Shown piece by piece: positions 17,626-24,727 of a stretch of 64,000 bases of DNA. The stretch spans positions 473,743 to 537,742 of the forward strand of contig NZ_BMNE01000005.1 in the NCBI RefSeq assembly GCF_014646295.1, in the 5' to 3' direction. Source of the DNA: Nocardia rhizosphaerihabitans. Its GTDB lineage: Bacteria > Actinomycetota > Actinomycetes > Mycobacteriales > Mycobacteriaceae. The notes below the pieces were generated by a model. It did not search any database. It saw nothing but the letters and a program-made list of their open reading frames with translations, and was not told where the DNA came from. How positions within the stretch are numbered: the stretch's first letter is position 1; each line of letters begins with the position of its first letter. The translations under genes were made by a program, and so were the position numbers.

Positions 17626-18942
17626 CTACGGCTGCCACCAGGGGCGCAGCGGCACGGTCCAGGCGCCGTCGGAACCCAGCTTCACCCCGAGCACGTGATG
17701 CAGCTGCACCACATTGCGCTGGAACCCGAGCCTGCACCCGGCCATGTACAGACCCCACACCTTCGCGGTGCCCTCGCCGACCTCGGCGACGCAGGCGTCC
17801 CAGTTCTCGACCAGGTTCTTGCACCATTCGTGCAGGGTCAGCGCGTAGTGCTCGCGCAGGTTCTCCTCGTGCAGTACTTCCAGGCCGATGTTCTGGATGT
17901 CGGAGATGATGCGGCCCGAGCCGATCAGCTCGCCGTCCGGGAACACGTAGCGGTCGATGAAATCGCCCGCCTTGGTGGTGCGGGTGTTGTCCGGCCGGGT
18001 GATGCAGTGGTTGAGGAACAGGCCGCCGTCGCGCAGCTTGTCCTTGATGTAGCCGAAGTAGAACGGGTAGTTGTGCACACCGATGTGCTCGGTGAGGCCG
18101 ATGGAGGACACCGCGTCGAATTCGCCCTCGGGGATGTCGCGGTAGTCGCTGTGCCTGACCTCGGCCAGCTCGCTCAGGCCCTCCTCGGCGATCTTCTGCT
18201 GCGCCCAGGCGGCCTGCTCGGCCGAGAGCGTCGCGCCGATGACCTTCACGCCGCGCCGGGCCGCGTAGCGGACCATGCCGCCCCAGCCACAGCCGATGTC
18301 GAGCAGCCGGTCGCCTTCCTTCAGCCGCAGCTTCTCGAAGATCAGCCGGTACTTGTTCTCCTGGGCCTGCTCGAGGGTCCAGTCCGGCTCGCCGTAGACC
18401 GCACAGGTGTAGGTCATCGACGGGCCGAGGACGTACTCGTAGAACTTGTTCGAGACGTCGTAGTGGTGATGGATGGCCTCGGCGTCGCGAGTCTTGGAGT
18501 GGCGCAGGCCTTCCAGCGCGATCCGGCGCCAGCGGGGCAGCGTCTCCTGCGGCGGCGGCGCGATCGGCTTGAGCCGTTCCCAGCCCAGCGAGCGCGCGAT
18601 GGTCACCAGCGACAGCGCCGACGGGCGATGGAACTTCATCGCCTGCATGGCCTTCAAGATGTCGTACGGGTCGCCGGGGTGCACGCCTTCGGTGACCATG
18701 TCGCCGGCGATGTAGGCGCGCGCCATGCCCAGGTCGCCGGGCGCCGAGGCCAGGTAGTTGATGCCGCGTGGCGTCTTGATCTCGAGGGTGTAGGGCGAGG
18801 TCTCCGGGCCTGTCGCGCTGCCGTCGTAGGCCTTCAGGCGGATCGGGATCTCACCGTCGATGAGTGTCTCGAACACCTCGGCAATGCTGAGCCGGGTTCC
18901 CAGCTCGGCGAATACCTCGGATCGGTCCTTGAATGTCGTCAC
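17626..18942 (-). CDS. tmsB: SAM-dependent fatty acid C10-methyltransferase
   Basis: This 438-residue enzyme of the cyclopropane-fatty-acid-synthase family transfers the SAM methyl to C10 of oleoyl chains, giving a 10-methylene intermediate. Family marks are HHYDVSNKFYEYVLGPSMTY (about 159-178), SAM motif I LLDIGCGWGG (about 213-222) and a C-terminal catalytic region. Its stop-start overlap (GTGA) with the downstream-coded FAD oxidoreductase, and its position near dnaX, ybaB and recR, match Rv3720-Rv3719 and the experimentally defined TmsB/BfaB-TmsA/BfaA pair for tuberculostearic acid. The family context, not just the CFA fold, supports this over a cyclopropane synthase. Confidence 0.85.
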   Translation of the reverse strand: MTTFKDRSEVFAELGTRLSIAEVFETLIDGEIPIRLKAYDGSATGPETSPYTLEIKTPRGINYLASAPGDLGMARAYIAGDMVTEGVHPGDPYDILKAMQAMKFHRPSALSLVTIARSLGWERLKPIAPPPQETLPRWRRIALEGLRHSKTRDAEAIHHHYDVSNKFYEYVLGPSMTYTCAVYGEPDWTLEQAQENKYRLIFEKLRLKEGDRLLDIGCGWGGMVRYAARRGVKVIGATLSAEQAAWAQQKIAEEGLSELAEVRHSDYRDIPEGEFDAVSSIGLTEHIGVHNYPFYFGYIKDKLRDGGLFLNHCITRPDNTRTTKAGDFIDRYVFPDGELIGSGRIISDIQNIGLEVLHEENLREHYALTLHEWCKNLVENWDACVAEVGEGTAKVWGLYMAGCRLGFQRNVVQLHHVLGVKLGSDGAWTVPLRPWWQP

Positions 18943-20381
18943 TTGCGTTGCACCGCCTTCGAATACAGATTCAGCAGTCGTTGGTCCGGGTCGTAACGGT
19001 TCTTCAGTGCGGCATACGTCTCGCCGCCGTACAGCTCGGCGAATTCGTCCTCGGCGTAGTAGGAATCCGAGTACAGCGACTTGTGCCCGTCGAATTCGGA
19101 CACGATCTTCTCGATCGCGCGGTTGGCCGCCCCCTCCGGTTGACCCGGCTTGCTCGGGACTGCCGACCAGAATCCGACATTGACGTAGGTGCGCCGTGGT
19201 TCGAGCGGGTACAGCGGCCACGGACGATCGCCCGCCGGGTCGCCCGCGTTCTCCCGCAACCGCAACGGGCACAACCAGATCGGCTCGATCGGTATTTCCT
19301 TCAGGAACCATTCGACGAAGTCGGCGGTGCGGTGCACCGGCACCTCGATGTCCTGGACGACCCGTTCCTGCGGCGGATTGCCCTTGCGGGCCTCCAGGCG
19401 GTCGCCGATGTGGTACTTGCGGTCGAGGGCGACGAGCTTCCAGTAGAAACTGCTGCGGCGCAGCGATTTCGGCCAGAAGCGGCGGATCTTGGGGTTCTGG
19501 GTGCCGAAGGCGCGCGAGCACCAGAACCAGTCGGTGTCCCAGCGCCACAGGTAGTCGTGGATGGTCAGCCGGTCCGGTTTCACCCCGTTGGGGTGCTGGA
19601 TGGACCGGTAGTAGATGTCCATGCCGGTGTAGTCGCTGACCGGGCCCGGCTCGTCGGTCTGCCTGCCCAGGGTCAGGTAGCTCTCGGTCGCGGTGAACAC
19701 GACGCCGTCGAGATAGTCGACCTGCTCGCCGTCGTAGCTGCGCTCGGTGACGATGCGCTCGAGCTCGGCTTCCAGTTCGCGCAGGTCGTGGAAGCGCACG
19801 TGGCGCAGCGCGACATAGGGCTTGACGGGTTCGAGCTCGATCTTCAACCGGACCGTGTAACCCAGGGTGCCGTAGGAGTTGGGGAAGCCCTTGAACAGAT
19901 CGGCACGGTCGCCGTCCGGCTTGACGGTGATGATCTCGCCGGAACCGGTCAGCACGTCCATTTCCAGCACGGATTCGTGCGGCAGGCCGTTGCGGAACGA
20001 GGTCGACTCGATGCCGAGACCGGTGACCGCGCCACCCAGGGTGATGGTCTTGAGCTGCGGAACCACCAGCGGCGCCAGACCGTAGGGGAGGGTCGCCGCG
20101 ACCAGGTCTTCGTAGGTGGTCATGCCCGCGACGTCCGCGGTTCTGGACTTCGGGTCGACGGCGATCACCTGCCCGAGACCCGACACGTCGAGGCCGGGCG
20201 CGGTGGTCGCCGCCCTGGCCCGGAACAAGTTCGACGTCTTCTTCGCCAACCGGACGACGGCGCCGGGTGGAATGGCGCGATAGCTTGCCAGCAGTCGCTC
20301 CACACCCGCTCGGTGCGCGGCATATCCAGACTCGCGTGCGGCCGGTTCGTGGCCGGCCCTACCCAAAAGACTCACTGCCAC
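18939..20381 (-). CDS. tmsA: FAD-binding oxidoreductase, 10-methylene fatty acid reductase
   Basis: This 480-residue protein of the FAD-linked oxidase (PCMH-type) group has a flavin-binding N-terminal half (IAVDPKSRTADVAGMTTYED and LGGAVTGLGIESTSFRNGLP). A long C-terminal domain resembles DHCR24/alditol-oxidase relatives. It reduces the 10-methylene group made by the adjacent methyltransferase to a 10-methyl branch of membrane and mycolate-associated lipids. It is first in a two-gene operon, overlapping tmsB by four bases. GTG 20381 is taken as start; a GTG six bases inside (20375) cannot be excluded. Confidence 0.85.
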   Translation of the reverse strand: MAVSLLGRAGHEPAARESGYAAHRAGVERLLASYRAIPPGAVVRLAKKTSNLFRARAATTAPGLDVSGLGQVIAVDPKSRTADVAGMTTYEDLVAATLPYGLAPLVVPQLKTITLGGAVTGLGIESTSFRNGLPHESVLEMDVLTGSGEIITVKPDGDRADLFKGFPNSYGTLGYTVRLKIELEPVKPYVALRHVRFHDLRELEAELERIVTERSYDGEQVDYLDGVVFTATESYLTLGRQTDEPGPVSDYTGMDIYYRSIQHPNGVKPDRLTIHDYLWRWDTDWFWCSRAFGTQNPKIRRFWPKSLRRSSFYWKLVALDRKYHIGDRLEARKGNPPQERVVQDIEVPVHRTADFVEWFLKEIPIEPIWLCPLRLRENAGDPAGDRPWPLYPLEPRRTYVNVGFWSAVPSKPGQPEGAANRAIEKIVSEFDGHKSLYSDSYYAEDEFAELYGGETYAALKNRYDPDQRLLNLYSKAVQRK

Positions 20382-20430
20382 GGGTTCGACGCTAGTACGA
20401 CCGTGCCGCTCGAGCTACCAGATACTCGCA

Positions 20431-20450
20431 CGTGACGACGAAATGTCACG
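20431..20450. promoter_or_regulatory. inverted repeat in the tmsA/SRPBCC divergent spacer
   Basis: CGTGAC-8 nt-GTCACG lies 50 bp upstream of tmsA and 101 bp upstream of the SRPBCC gene. It is a possible operator, supported only by symmetry. Confidence 0.25.
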
Positions 20451-20550
20451 CACATGTTTCTCTCTCCCCCAACCTGGTCGGGCGATCCGTTGGCGCGCAG
20501 TGCAGGATGTAACCAGGTCGAGACATCGCACCCCCGACAAGGAGTCAACA

Positions 20551-20985
20551 GTGGGACAGGTCAGCGCCAGCAGTTCGGTCGTCGTCGCCGCGGATCCGCA
20601 GCGCACGCTCGAAGCGATCGGTGACTACGAGACGATCCGTCCGCGCATCCTCTCCTCGCACTACCGCGACTACAAGGTCGTCGAGGGCGGCAAGGGCGCG
20701 GGCACCGTGGTGGAGTGGACGTTGCAGGCCACCGAGAAGCGTTCGCGCAACGTGCGCGCGAACGTCACCGTGTCGGACTCGATCCTCACCGAGCGCGATG
20801 CCAACTCCTCGATGGTCAACACCTGGACCGTCACCCCGGACGGCGCCGGCTCGCAGGTCACCCTCCGCACCACCTGGCAGGGCGCAGGCGGTGTGTCGGG
20901 CATCTTCGAGGGCATCTTCGCCCCGCTCGGCCTGAAGAAGATCCAGGCCGAGGTGCTCGCGAACCTGGCGCGCGAGCTCGCCTGA
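20551..20985 (+). CDS. SRPBCC (START/polyketide-cyclase-like) protein
   Basis: This 144-residue single-domain SRPBCC protein starts with GQVSASSSVVVAADPQRTLE and ends with the long C-terminal helix GLKKIQAEVLANLARELA that lines the hydrophobic pocket in this fold. GTG 20551 is preceded by AAGGAG 7 bp upstream. It lies divergent from tmsA, exactly where M. tuberculosis has Rv3718c beside Rv3719-Rv3720, so a lipid-binding role linked to branched fatty acid metabolism is a reasonable inference. No enzyme activity can be read from the sequence. Confidence 0.8.
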   Translation: MGQVSASSSVVVAADPQRTLEAIGDYETIRPRILSSHYRDYKVVEGGKGAGTVVEWTLQATEKRSRNVRANVTVSDSILTERDANSSMVNTWTVTPDGAGSQVTLRTTWQGAGGVSGIFEGIFAPLGLKKIQAEVLANLARELA

Positions 20986-20988
20986 GTC

Positions 20989-21342
20989 CTACTCCTTGCC
21001 GATGTCGAAGAGGTTTCCTTCGGGGTCGGCGAGGGTCACCCACTGCTGGCCGTACTCGTCGAAGTCGCCGATGTGCTTGGCGCCCAAGCTGATCGCGCGC
21101 TCGACGTAGTCGCGCCACTGGACGGAGTGGAAGTCCAGGTGCACGACGTTCTTGCCCGGCGTCTTGTCGGGCACCTGGATGAACATCAGCACCGGCGAGG
21201 CGCCGGAGGTCTGGCCGACGGTGGCGAAGTACGCCGAGGCCTCCGGGTCGACGGGCCGGTCGAGCAGCTGGGCGTAGAACTCGGCCAGCGCGTCGGCCGA
21301 GTTCTGGCAGTCGAACGTGACATTGCCAAGGGCGAGGGTCAT
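20989..21342 (-). CDS. VOC (glyoxalase/bleomycin-resistance) family protein
   Basis: This 117-residue VOC protein begins LALGNVTFDCQNSADALAEF and ends VTLADPEGNLFDIGKE, the usual beta-alpha-beta-beta-beta frame. The metal or ligand residues (VVHLDFHS in the middle, DPEGN at the end) are typical of small uncharacterised members. ATG 21342 has GAAGGAG upstream and overlaps the MerR stop by four bases, so the two form an operon. A resistance or sequestration function induced by the MerR ligand is plausible but unproven. Confidence 0.8.
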   Translation of the reverse strand: MTLALGNVTFDCQNSADALAEFYAQLLDRPVDPEASAYFATVGQTSGASPVLMFIQVPDKTPGKNVVHLDFHSVQWRDYVERAISLGAKHIGDFDEYGQQWVTLADPEGNLFDIGKE

Positions 21343-22169
21343 CGAGATTCTCCTTCGGTGATCGGCCAGCACACCTCGGTGCGGTAGTCGGCCGGGTTAT
21401 CGGTGAGGTCGGGTCCGACGAGATAGCGCTCGCGGACCGGTTCGTCGGGAAGAACTGTGTCGTGCTCGGCGACGTGGCTGCCCAGCGCGCCGTAGGTGCG
21501 GTCGAAGTCCTCGAACGCGCCGGTGTGCACGGCGACGGCGAAGCGGCGGGCCGGGAATTCGGTGATCGCCAGCCCGTCCGGCGGGGTGAGTTCGGCGCCC
21601 GGCGGCAGCGGTACGTACGCGGTGACCGTGCCGGTGTGCTCGGCGAAGAACTCCGTCGAATAAGTGGCGCCGGCAACACCTCCCGGTGTCACACCCGCGC
21701 CGAGCAGGCTCACATACAGCTGTTCGAACGCGACGCCGCACCACTGCGCGATCGCGCCGCGTTCGACCCGCTCGGTGCGGGTGAGCGCGGTGAACGCGGG
21801 CTCGACCCGGTAGTCGACGCGCAGCGGCGGCGCGGGCGCGGTGAGCAGCGCGCGCAGCGACGCGACGACCTCTCGGGTCCGCTGTAATTCGGCTTCCATC
21901 CTGGTCAGGTGCGCGCGCAGGGTCGCGTCGCGGTCGGCCGGGTCGGCGGCGGCGAGCACGGTGCGGATCTGCGGCAGCGGCATGTCCAGGTCGCGGAGTC
22001 GGCGGATCAGGTGCGCCGTCTCCACCTGGTCGGTGGAGTAGCGGCGGTACCCGGTGCCCGCGTCCACCGCGACCGGCTCCAGCAGCTCGATCTCGTGGTA
22101 GTAGCGCAGCGTCTTGACGCTCAGATGGGTGAGGCGGGCGAACTCGCCGATCGCCACGGTGGCTGTCAT
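21339..22169 (-). CDS. MerR-family regulator with effector-binding domain
   Basis: This is a 276-residue regulator. The MerR winged helix (IGEFARLTHLSVKTLRYYHE, then the YRRYSTDQ wing) is followed by a dimerisation coiled coil (about 80-120) and a GyrI/BmrR-like effector pocket to the C terminus. There is no Cys cluster for metal binding, so the ligand is probably a small organic cation or drug. It heads an operon with the VOC gene. A MerR-type promoter with a dyad in a 19-bp spacer begins only 8 bp upstream of the ATG, suggesting autoregulation from a nearly leaderless mRNA. Confidence 0.88.
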   Translation of the reverse strand: MTATVAIGEFARLTHLSVKTLRYYHEIELLEPVAVDAGTGYRRYSTDQVETAHLIRRLRDLDMPLPQIRTVLAAADPADRDATLRAHLTRMEAELQRTREVVASLRALLTAPAPPLRVDYRVEPAFTALTRTERVERGAIAQWCGVAFEQLYVSLLGAGVTPGGVAGATYSTEFFAEHTGTVTAYVPLPPGAELTPPDGLAITEFPARRFAVAVHTGAFEDFDRTYGALGSHVAEHDTVLPDEPVRERYLVGPDLTDNPADYRTEVCWPITEGESR

Positions 22170-22176
22170 GAGAATC

Positions 22177-22207
22177 AGCCAACACCCTCCAGTGAGGGGA
22201 GGGTCAA
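22177..22207 (-). promoter_or_regulatory. MerR-type promoter/operator of the merR-VOC operon
   Basis: Read on the minus strand, TTGACC (22207-22202) and TTGGCT (22182-22177) are 19 bp apart. The spacer is covered by the dyad ACCCTCC-N7-GGAGGGT (22184-22204). A 19-bp spacer with a central dyad is the known hallmark of MerR-controlled promoters. The start codon follows 8 bp downstream. Confidence 0.65.
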
Positions 22208-22214
22208 GAACGAC

Positions 22215-22775
22215 TCACGCGGGCGCGAGAATGAACGCGGTGATCAGCGGCCACTCGCCCTCGCGCCACCACGAATAGCCGAACCAGACGCCCGGGGTGA
22301 TCTCGCGGATCTCGTCGTAGATCTGCGGTGTCGGTGACGGGGCGTAGTTCAGGGCCCAGGCGGGACGGCCGTCGAGGATGGACTGCGTCTGGTAGACGTC
22401 GGCGGGGAACGCCTCGGTACCGACGACCCGGTTGGTCAGGGTGCCGCCGTCGGGGCCGGTGCGGAACACCTTGCCGGTCCACAGGGCAGGCGCCACCGCG
22501 ACCAGCTGCGGCGGGCGGGTCACCCAGCCGTTGGTGACACCCGTCGGCACGGCGCCCGCCTGCGCGTCGCGGTAGATCTGATCCTGCTGGGTGACATTGC
22601 AGCGAGTGCGCAGCGAATCGAGGGTCGCCGCGGAATTGCCAGGATCGACAACGCAGCCGTTCCCGTAGTCGACGACCTCCGCGGCGGGCTCGGCCGACGC
22701 GGTGACCGGTGCTAGAACGAGCAGGCCGACGGCTGACGCCGAGGCGGTGATCAGGGACGCGCGGATGACACTCAT
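22215..22775 (-). CDS. secreted protein of unknown function
   Basis: The gene encodes 186 residues. A Sec signal peptide is clear: positively charged start, hydrophobic core SASAVGLLVLAPVTASA and probable cleavage after ASA near residue 28. The mature part has two Cys (CVVDPGNS and RTRCNV) that may form a disulfide, and is rich in Trp, Pro and Tyr near the C terminus (ITPGVWFGYSWWREGEWP). I do not recognise the family. It ends 46 bp upstream of the MerR gene on the same strand but is separated from it by the MerR promoter. Confidence 0.65.
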   Translation of the reverse strand: MSVIRASLITASASAVGLLVLAPVTASAEPAAEVVDYGNGCVVDPGNSAATLDSLRTRCNVTQQDQIYRDAQAGAVPTGVTNGWVTRPPQLVAVAPALWTGKVFRTGPDGGTLTNRVVGTEAFPADVYQTQSILDGRPAWALNYAPSPTPQIYDEIREITPGVWFGYSWWREGEWPLITAFILAPA

Positions 22776-22912
22776 CTGTTCTCCCTAGAATTGCTGAACC
22801 TGGATCCGACCCCGATCGATCCTAGGCCGGAGGCCCATCGCCGGATCTGTTGCGGGCAGGCAGCAATCAAGCTGTTACCAGGAAGGTCACGGATAACGGC
22901 ACGGTCGGTATG

Positions 22913-22928
22913 CGCCACCGCGGTGGCG
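22913..22928. promoter_or_regulatory. perfect 16-bp palindrome upstream of ybaB-recR
   Basis: CGCCACCGCGGTGGCG lies 72 bp before the ybaB start and 138 bp before the divergent secreted-protein gene. It could be an operator for either direction or a short cruciform; no known motif is matched. Confidence 0.3.
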
Positions 22929-22999
22929 GGTGTGGGAGTATCCCGGCGGCGCGTGAGGACTACGCTTGACGCGGACGAAACTTCTGGAGAGGACGTGCT

Positions 23000-23344
23000 G
23001 TGCAACCCGGTGACGGTCAGTTCGATATGCAGGCCCTGCTCGCGCAAGCCCAGCAGATGCAGCAGGCGGTGATGCAGGCTCAGGCCGAGCTCGCCGAGTC
23101 CGAGGTGCAGGGGCAGGCCGGCGGTGGTCTGGTCCAGGCGACCATCAAGGTCAGCGGTGAGGTCATCGCGCTGACGATCGACCCGAAGATCGTCGACCCC
23201 ACCGATGTCGACGGCCTGCAGGACCTGGTGATCGGCGCGATCAACGACGCCATGGCCAACGCGCAGAAGCTGGCCGCCGAGCGGCTCGGCCCGCTCTCGC
23301 AGGGCCTCGGCGGCGGTTCGATGCCCGGTCTGCCTGATTTCTGA
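23000..23344 (+). CDS. YbaB/EbfC nucleoid-associated protein
   Basis: This 114-residue protein has a Gln-rich helical start (DMQALLAQAQQMQQAVMQAQ) and the YbaB core VQATIKVSGEVIALTIDPKI, followed by VDGLQDLVIGAINDAMANAQ. Family members dimerise, bind DNA without strong specificity and are nearly always encoded with recR. Here the stop (TGA) shares its last base with the recR ATG, so translation is coupled. GTG 23000 is chosen because GGAGAGG precedes it. Confidence 0.93.
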   Translation: MQPGDGQFDMQALLAQAQQMQQAVMQAQAELAESEVQGQAGGGLVQATIKVSGEVIALTIDPKIVDPTDVDGLQDLVIGAINDAMANAQKLAAERLGPLSQGLGGGSMPGLPDF

Positions 23345-23952
23345 TGTATGAGGGGCCGGTTCAGGATCTGATCGACGAGCTGGGCAAACTGCCCGGCGTC
23401 GGTCCGAAGAGCGCACAGCGCATCGCTTTTCACCTGCTGCAGGTGGAACCGCCGGAGATCGACCGGTTGCAGGCCGCGCTGCAGAAGGTGCGCGACGGCG
23501 TGCAGTTCTGCGTCTCGTGCGGCACCGTGGCCGACGGTGAGCTGTGCCGGATCTGTGCCGACCCGCGCCGCGACCGCACGATGATCTGTGTGGTCGAGGA
23601 ACCCAAGGACGTGCAGGCGATCGAGCGCACCCGCGAGTTCCGTGGTCGCTACCACGTGCTCGGTGGTGCGCTCGATCCGCTCAGCGGCATCGGCCCCGAT
23701 CAGCTGCGGATCAGGGAACTGCTGACCCGCATCGGCAACCAGGACGACGGCGTCGACGTCAGCGAGGTGATCATCGCGACCGACCCGAACACCGAGGGCG
23801 AGGCGACGGCCACCTATCTGGTGCGCATGCTGCGCGATTTCCCCGGGCTCACCGTCACCCGGCTGGCCTCGGGTCTGCCGATGGGCGGCGATCTGGAGTT
23901 CGCCGACGAGCTGACCCTTGGCCGCGCGCTGTCGGGCAGGCGGGCGCTCTAG
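23344..23952 (+). CDS. recR: recombination mediator RecR
   Basis: This 202-residue protein helps RecO load RecA on gapped DNA. The N-terminal HhH region (LGKLPGVGPKSAQRIAFHLL) is followed by a C4 zinc finger (C56, C59, C68, C71) and a TOPRIM domain starting MICVVEEPKDVQAIE. Length and motif order are canonical. It overlaps ybaB by one base. Its TAG stop overlaps the convergent hypothetical gene's TAG, leaving no room for a terminator. Confidence 0.97.
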   Translation: MYEGPVQDLIDELGKLPGVGPKSAQRIAFHLLQVEPPEIDRLQAALQKVRDGVQFCVSCGTVADGELCRICADPRRDRTMICVVEEPKDVQAIERTREFRGRYHVLGGALDPLSGIGPDQLRIRELLTRIGNQDDGVDVSEVIIATDPNTEGEATATYLVRMLRDFPGLTVTRLASGLPMGGDLEFADELTLGRALSGRRAL

Positions 23953-24590
23953 AACTCCACGCGGGTCCAGCGCACCTCGGCACCCGCGTCGGGGTTCTCG
24001 GTGGTCCAGTCCCAGATGATGCGGGCGACCTGCGCCGGATCCTCGACGGTGGTGCCGAAGTGCTTGTCGGGCGAGCCGTCGCGGTATTCGACGGTGTAGG
24101 GGCCGGTGGGGTCGCGATAGGTCTGGATGTAGCGCTGCTCGCCGCGTTCGACGATCAGGTACGGGTTCGGGTCGGCCAGCCCGGCGACCCACTGGTGCGC
24201 CAATTCCTCGGTGAGATAAGGGAATTCGCCCGCGCCGCCGTGGGTGACGGCGACCGGGACGTGCCCGGCCGGGTCGATCAGCCAGCTCAGCTGCGGGTCG
24301 TAGACGGCGTAGCCGCGCGGGGTGGCGAGATCGAAGAGCAGGGTGCGGACGAAGCCGATCGCGTCGTACGGCGACGGGATGTAGAGCGTGGTCCCGTTCG
24401 CGCCGCCGACGGATTCCACGCTCAGGAACGAGTCGTCCACCGGCAGTTCGTTGTTGCGGGCGTTCAACTCGGCCGCGATCTCGGCGATCGCGTCGGACTC
24501 CGGCTGACCTTCCTGGGCGGCCAGGTACGCGTCCACCTCGTCGACGGAGGTGGCGACGCCGGACGGCAAGAGGATGTGGTCGTAGCTCAC
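23949..24590 (-). CDS. hypothetical protein, 213 residues
   Basis: This is a cytosolic-looking acidic protein with no signal peptide. It starts SYDHILLPSGVATSVDEVDA, a pattern seen in many actinobacterial proteins of unknown role, with a later Trp-rich C terminus (IIWDWTTENPDAGAEVRWTR). I do not recognise a catalytic motif. Its stop overlaps the recR stop on the other strand by three bases. Upstream is a 137-bp spacer shared with the divergent ligase operon, so a common control region is possible. Confidence 0.65.
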   Translation of the reverse strand: MSYDHILLPSGVATSVDEVDAYLAAQEGQPESDAIAEIAAELNARNNELPVDDSFLSVESVGGANGTTLYIPSPYDAIGFVRTLLFDLATPRGYAVYDPQLSWLIDPAGHVPVAVTHGGAGEFPYLTEELAHQWVAGLADPNPYLIVERGEQRYIQTYRDPTGPYTVEYRDGSPDKHFGTTVEDPAQVARIIWDWTTENPDAGAEVRWTRVEF

Positions 24591-24727
24591 CCGGCCCAGC
24601 CTACGGGGCGGTCGGTTCGCGCTGGTCGGCCAGGCATTGTTGCCTGGGGGTTTCGACCCGGTGCCCGTCGGGAAACTCCGGTTTCGTCAGGCCACGGTGC
24701 ACCGGTGGGGTGTGGTCAACTGGGTGC

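Noticed and set aside
17626..18942. Cyclopropane mycolic acid or cyclopropane fatty acid synthase
   Set aside because: The fold is shared, but coupling to the FAD reductase and synteny with Rv3719-Rv3720 support 10-methyl branching instead.
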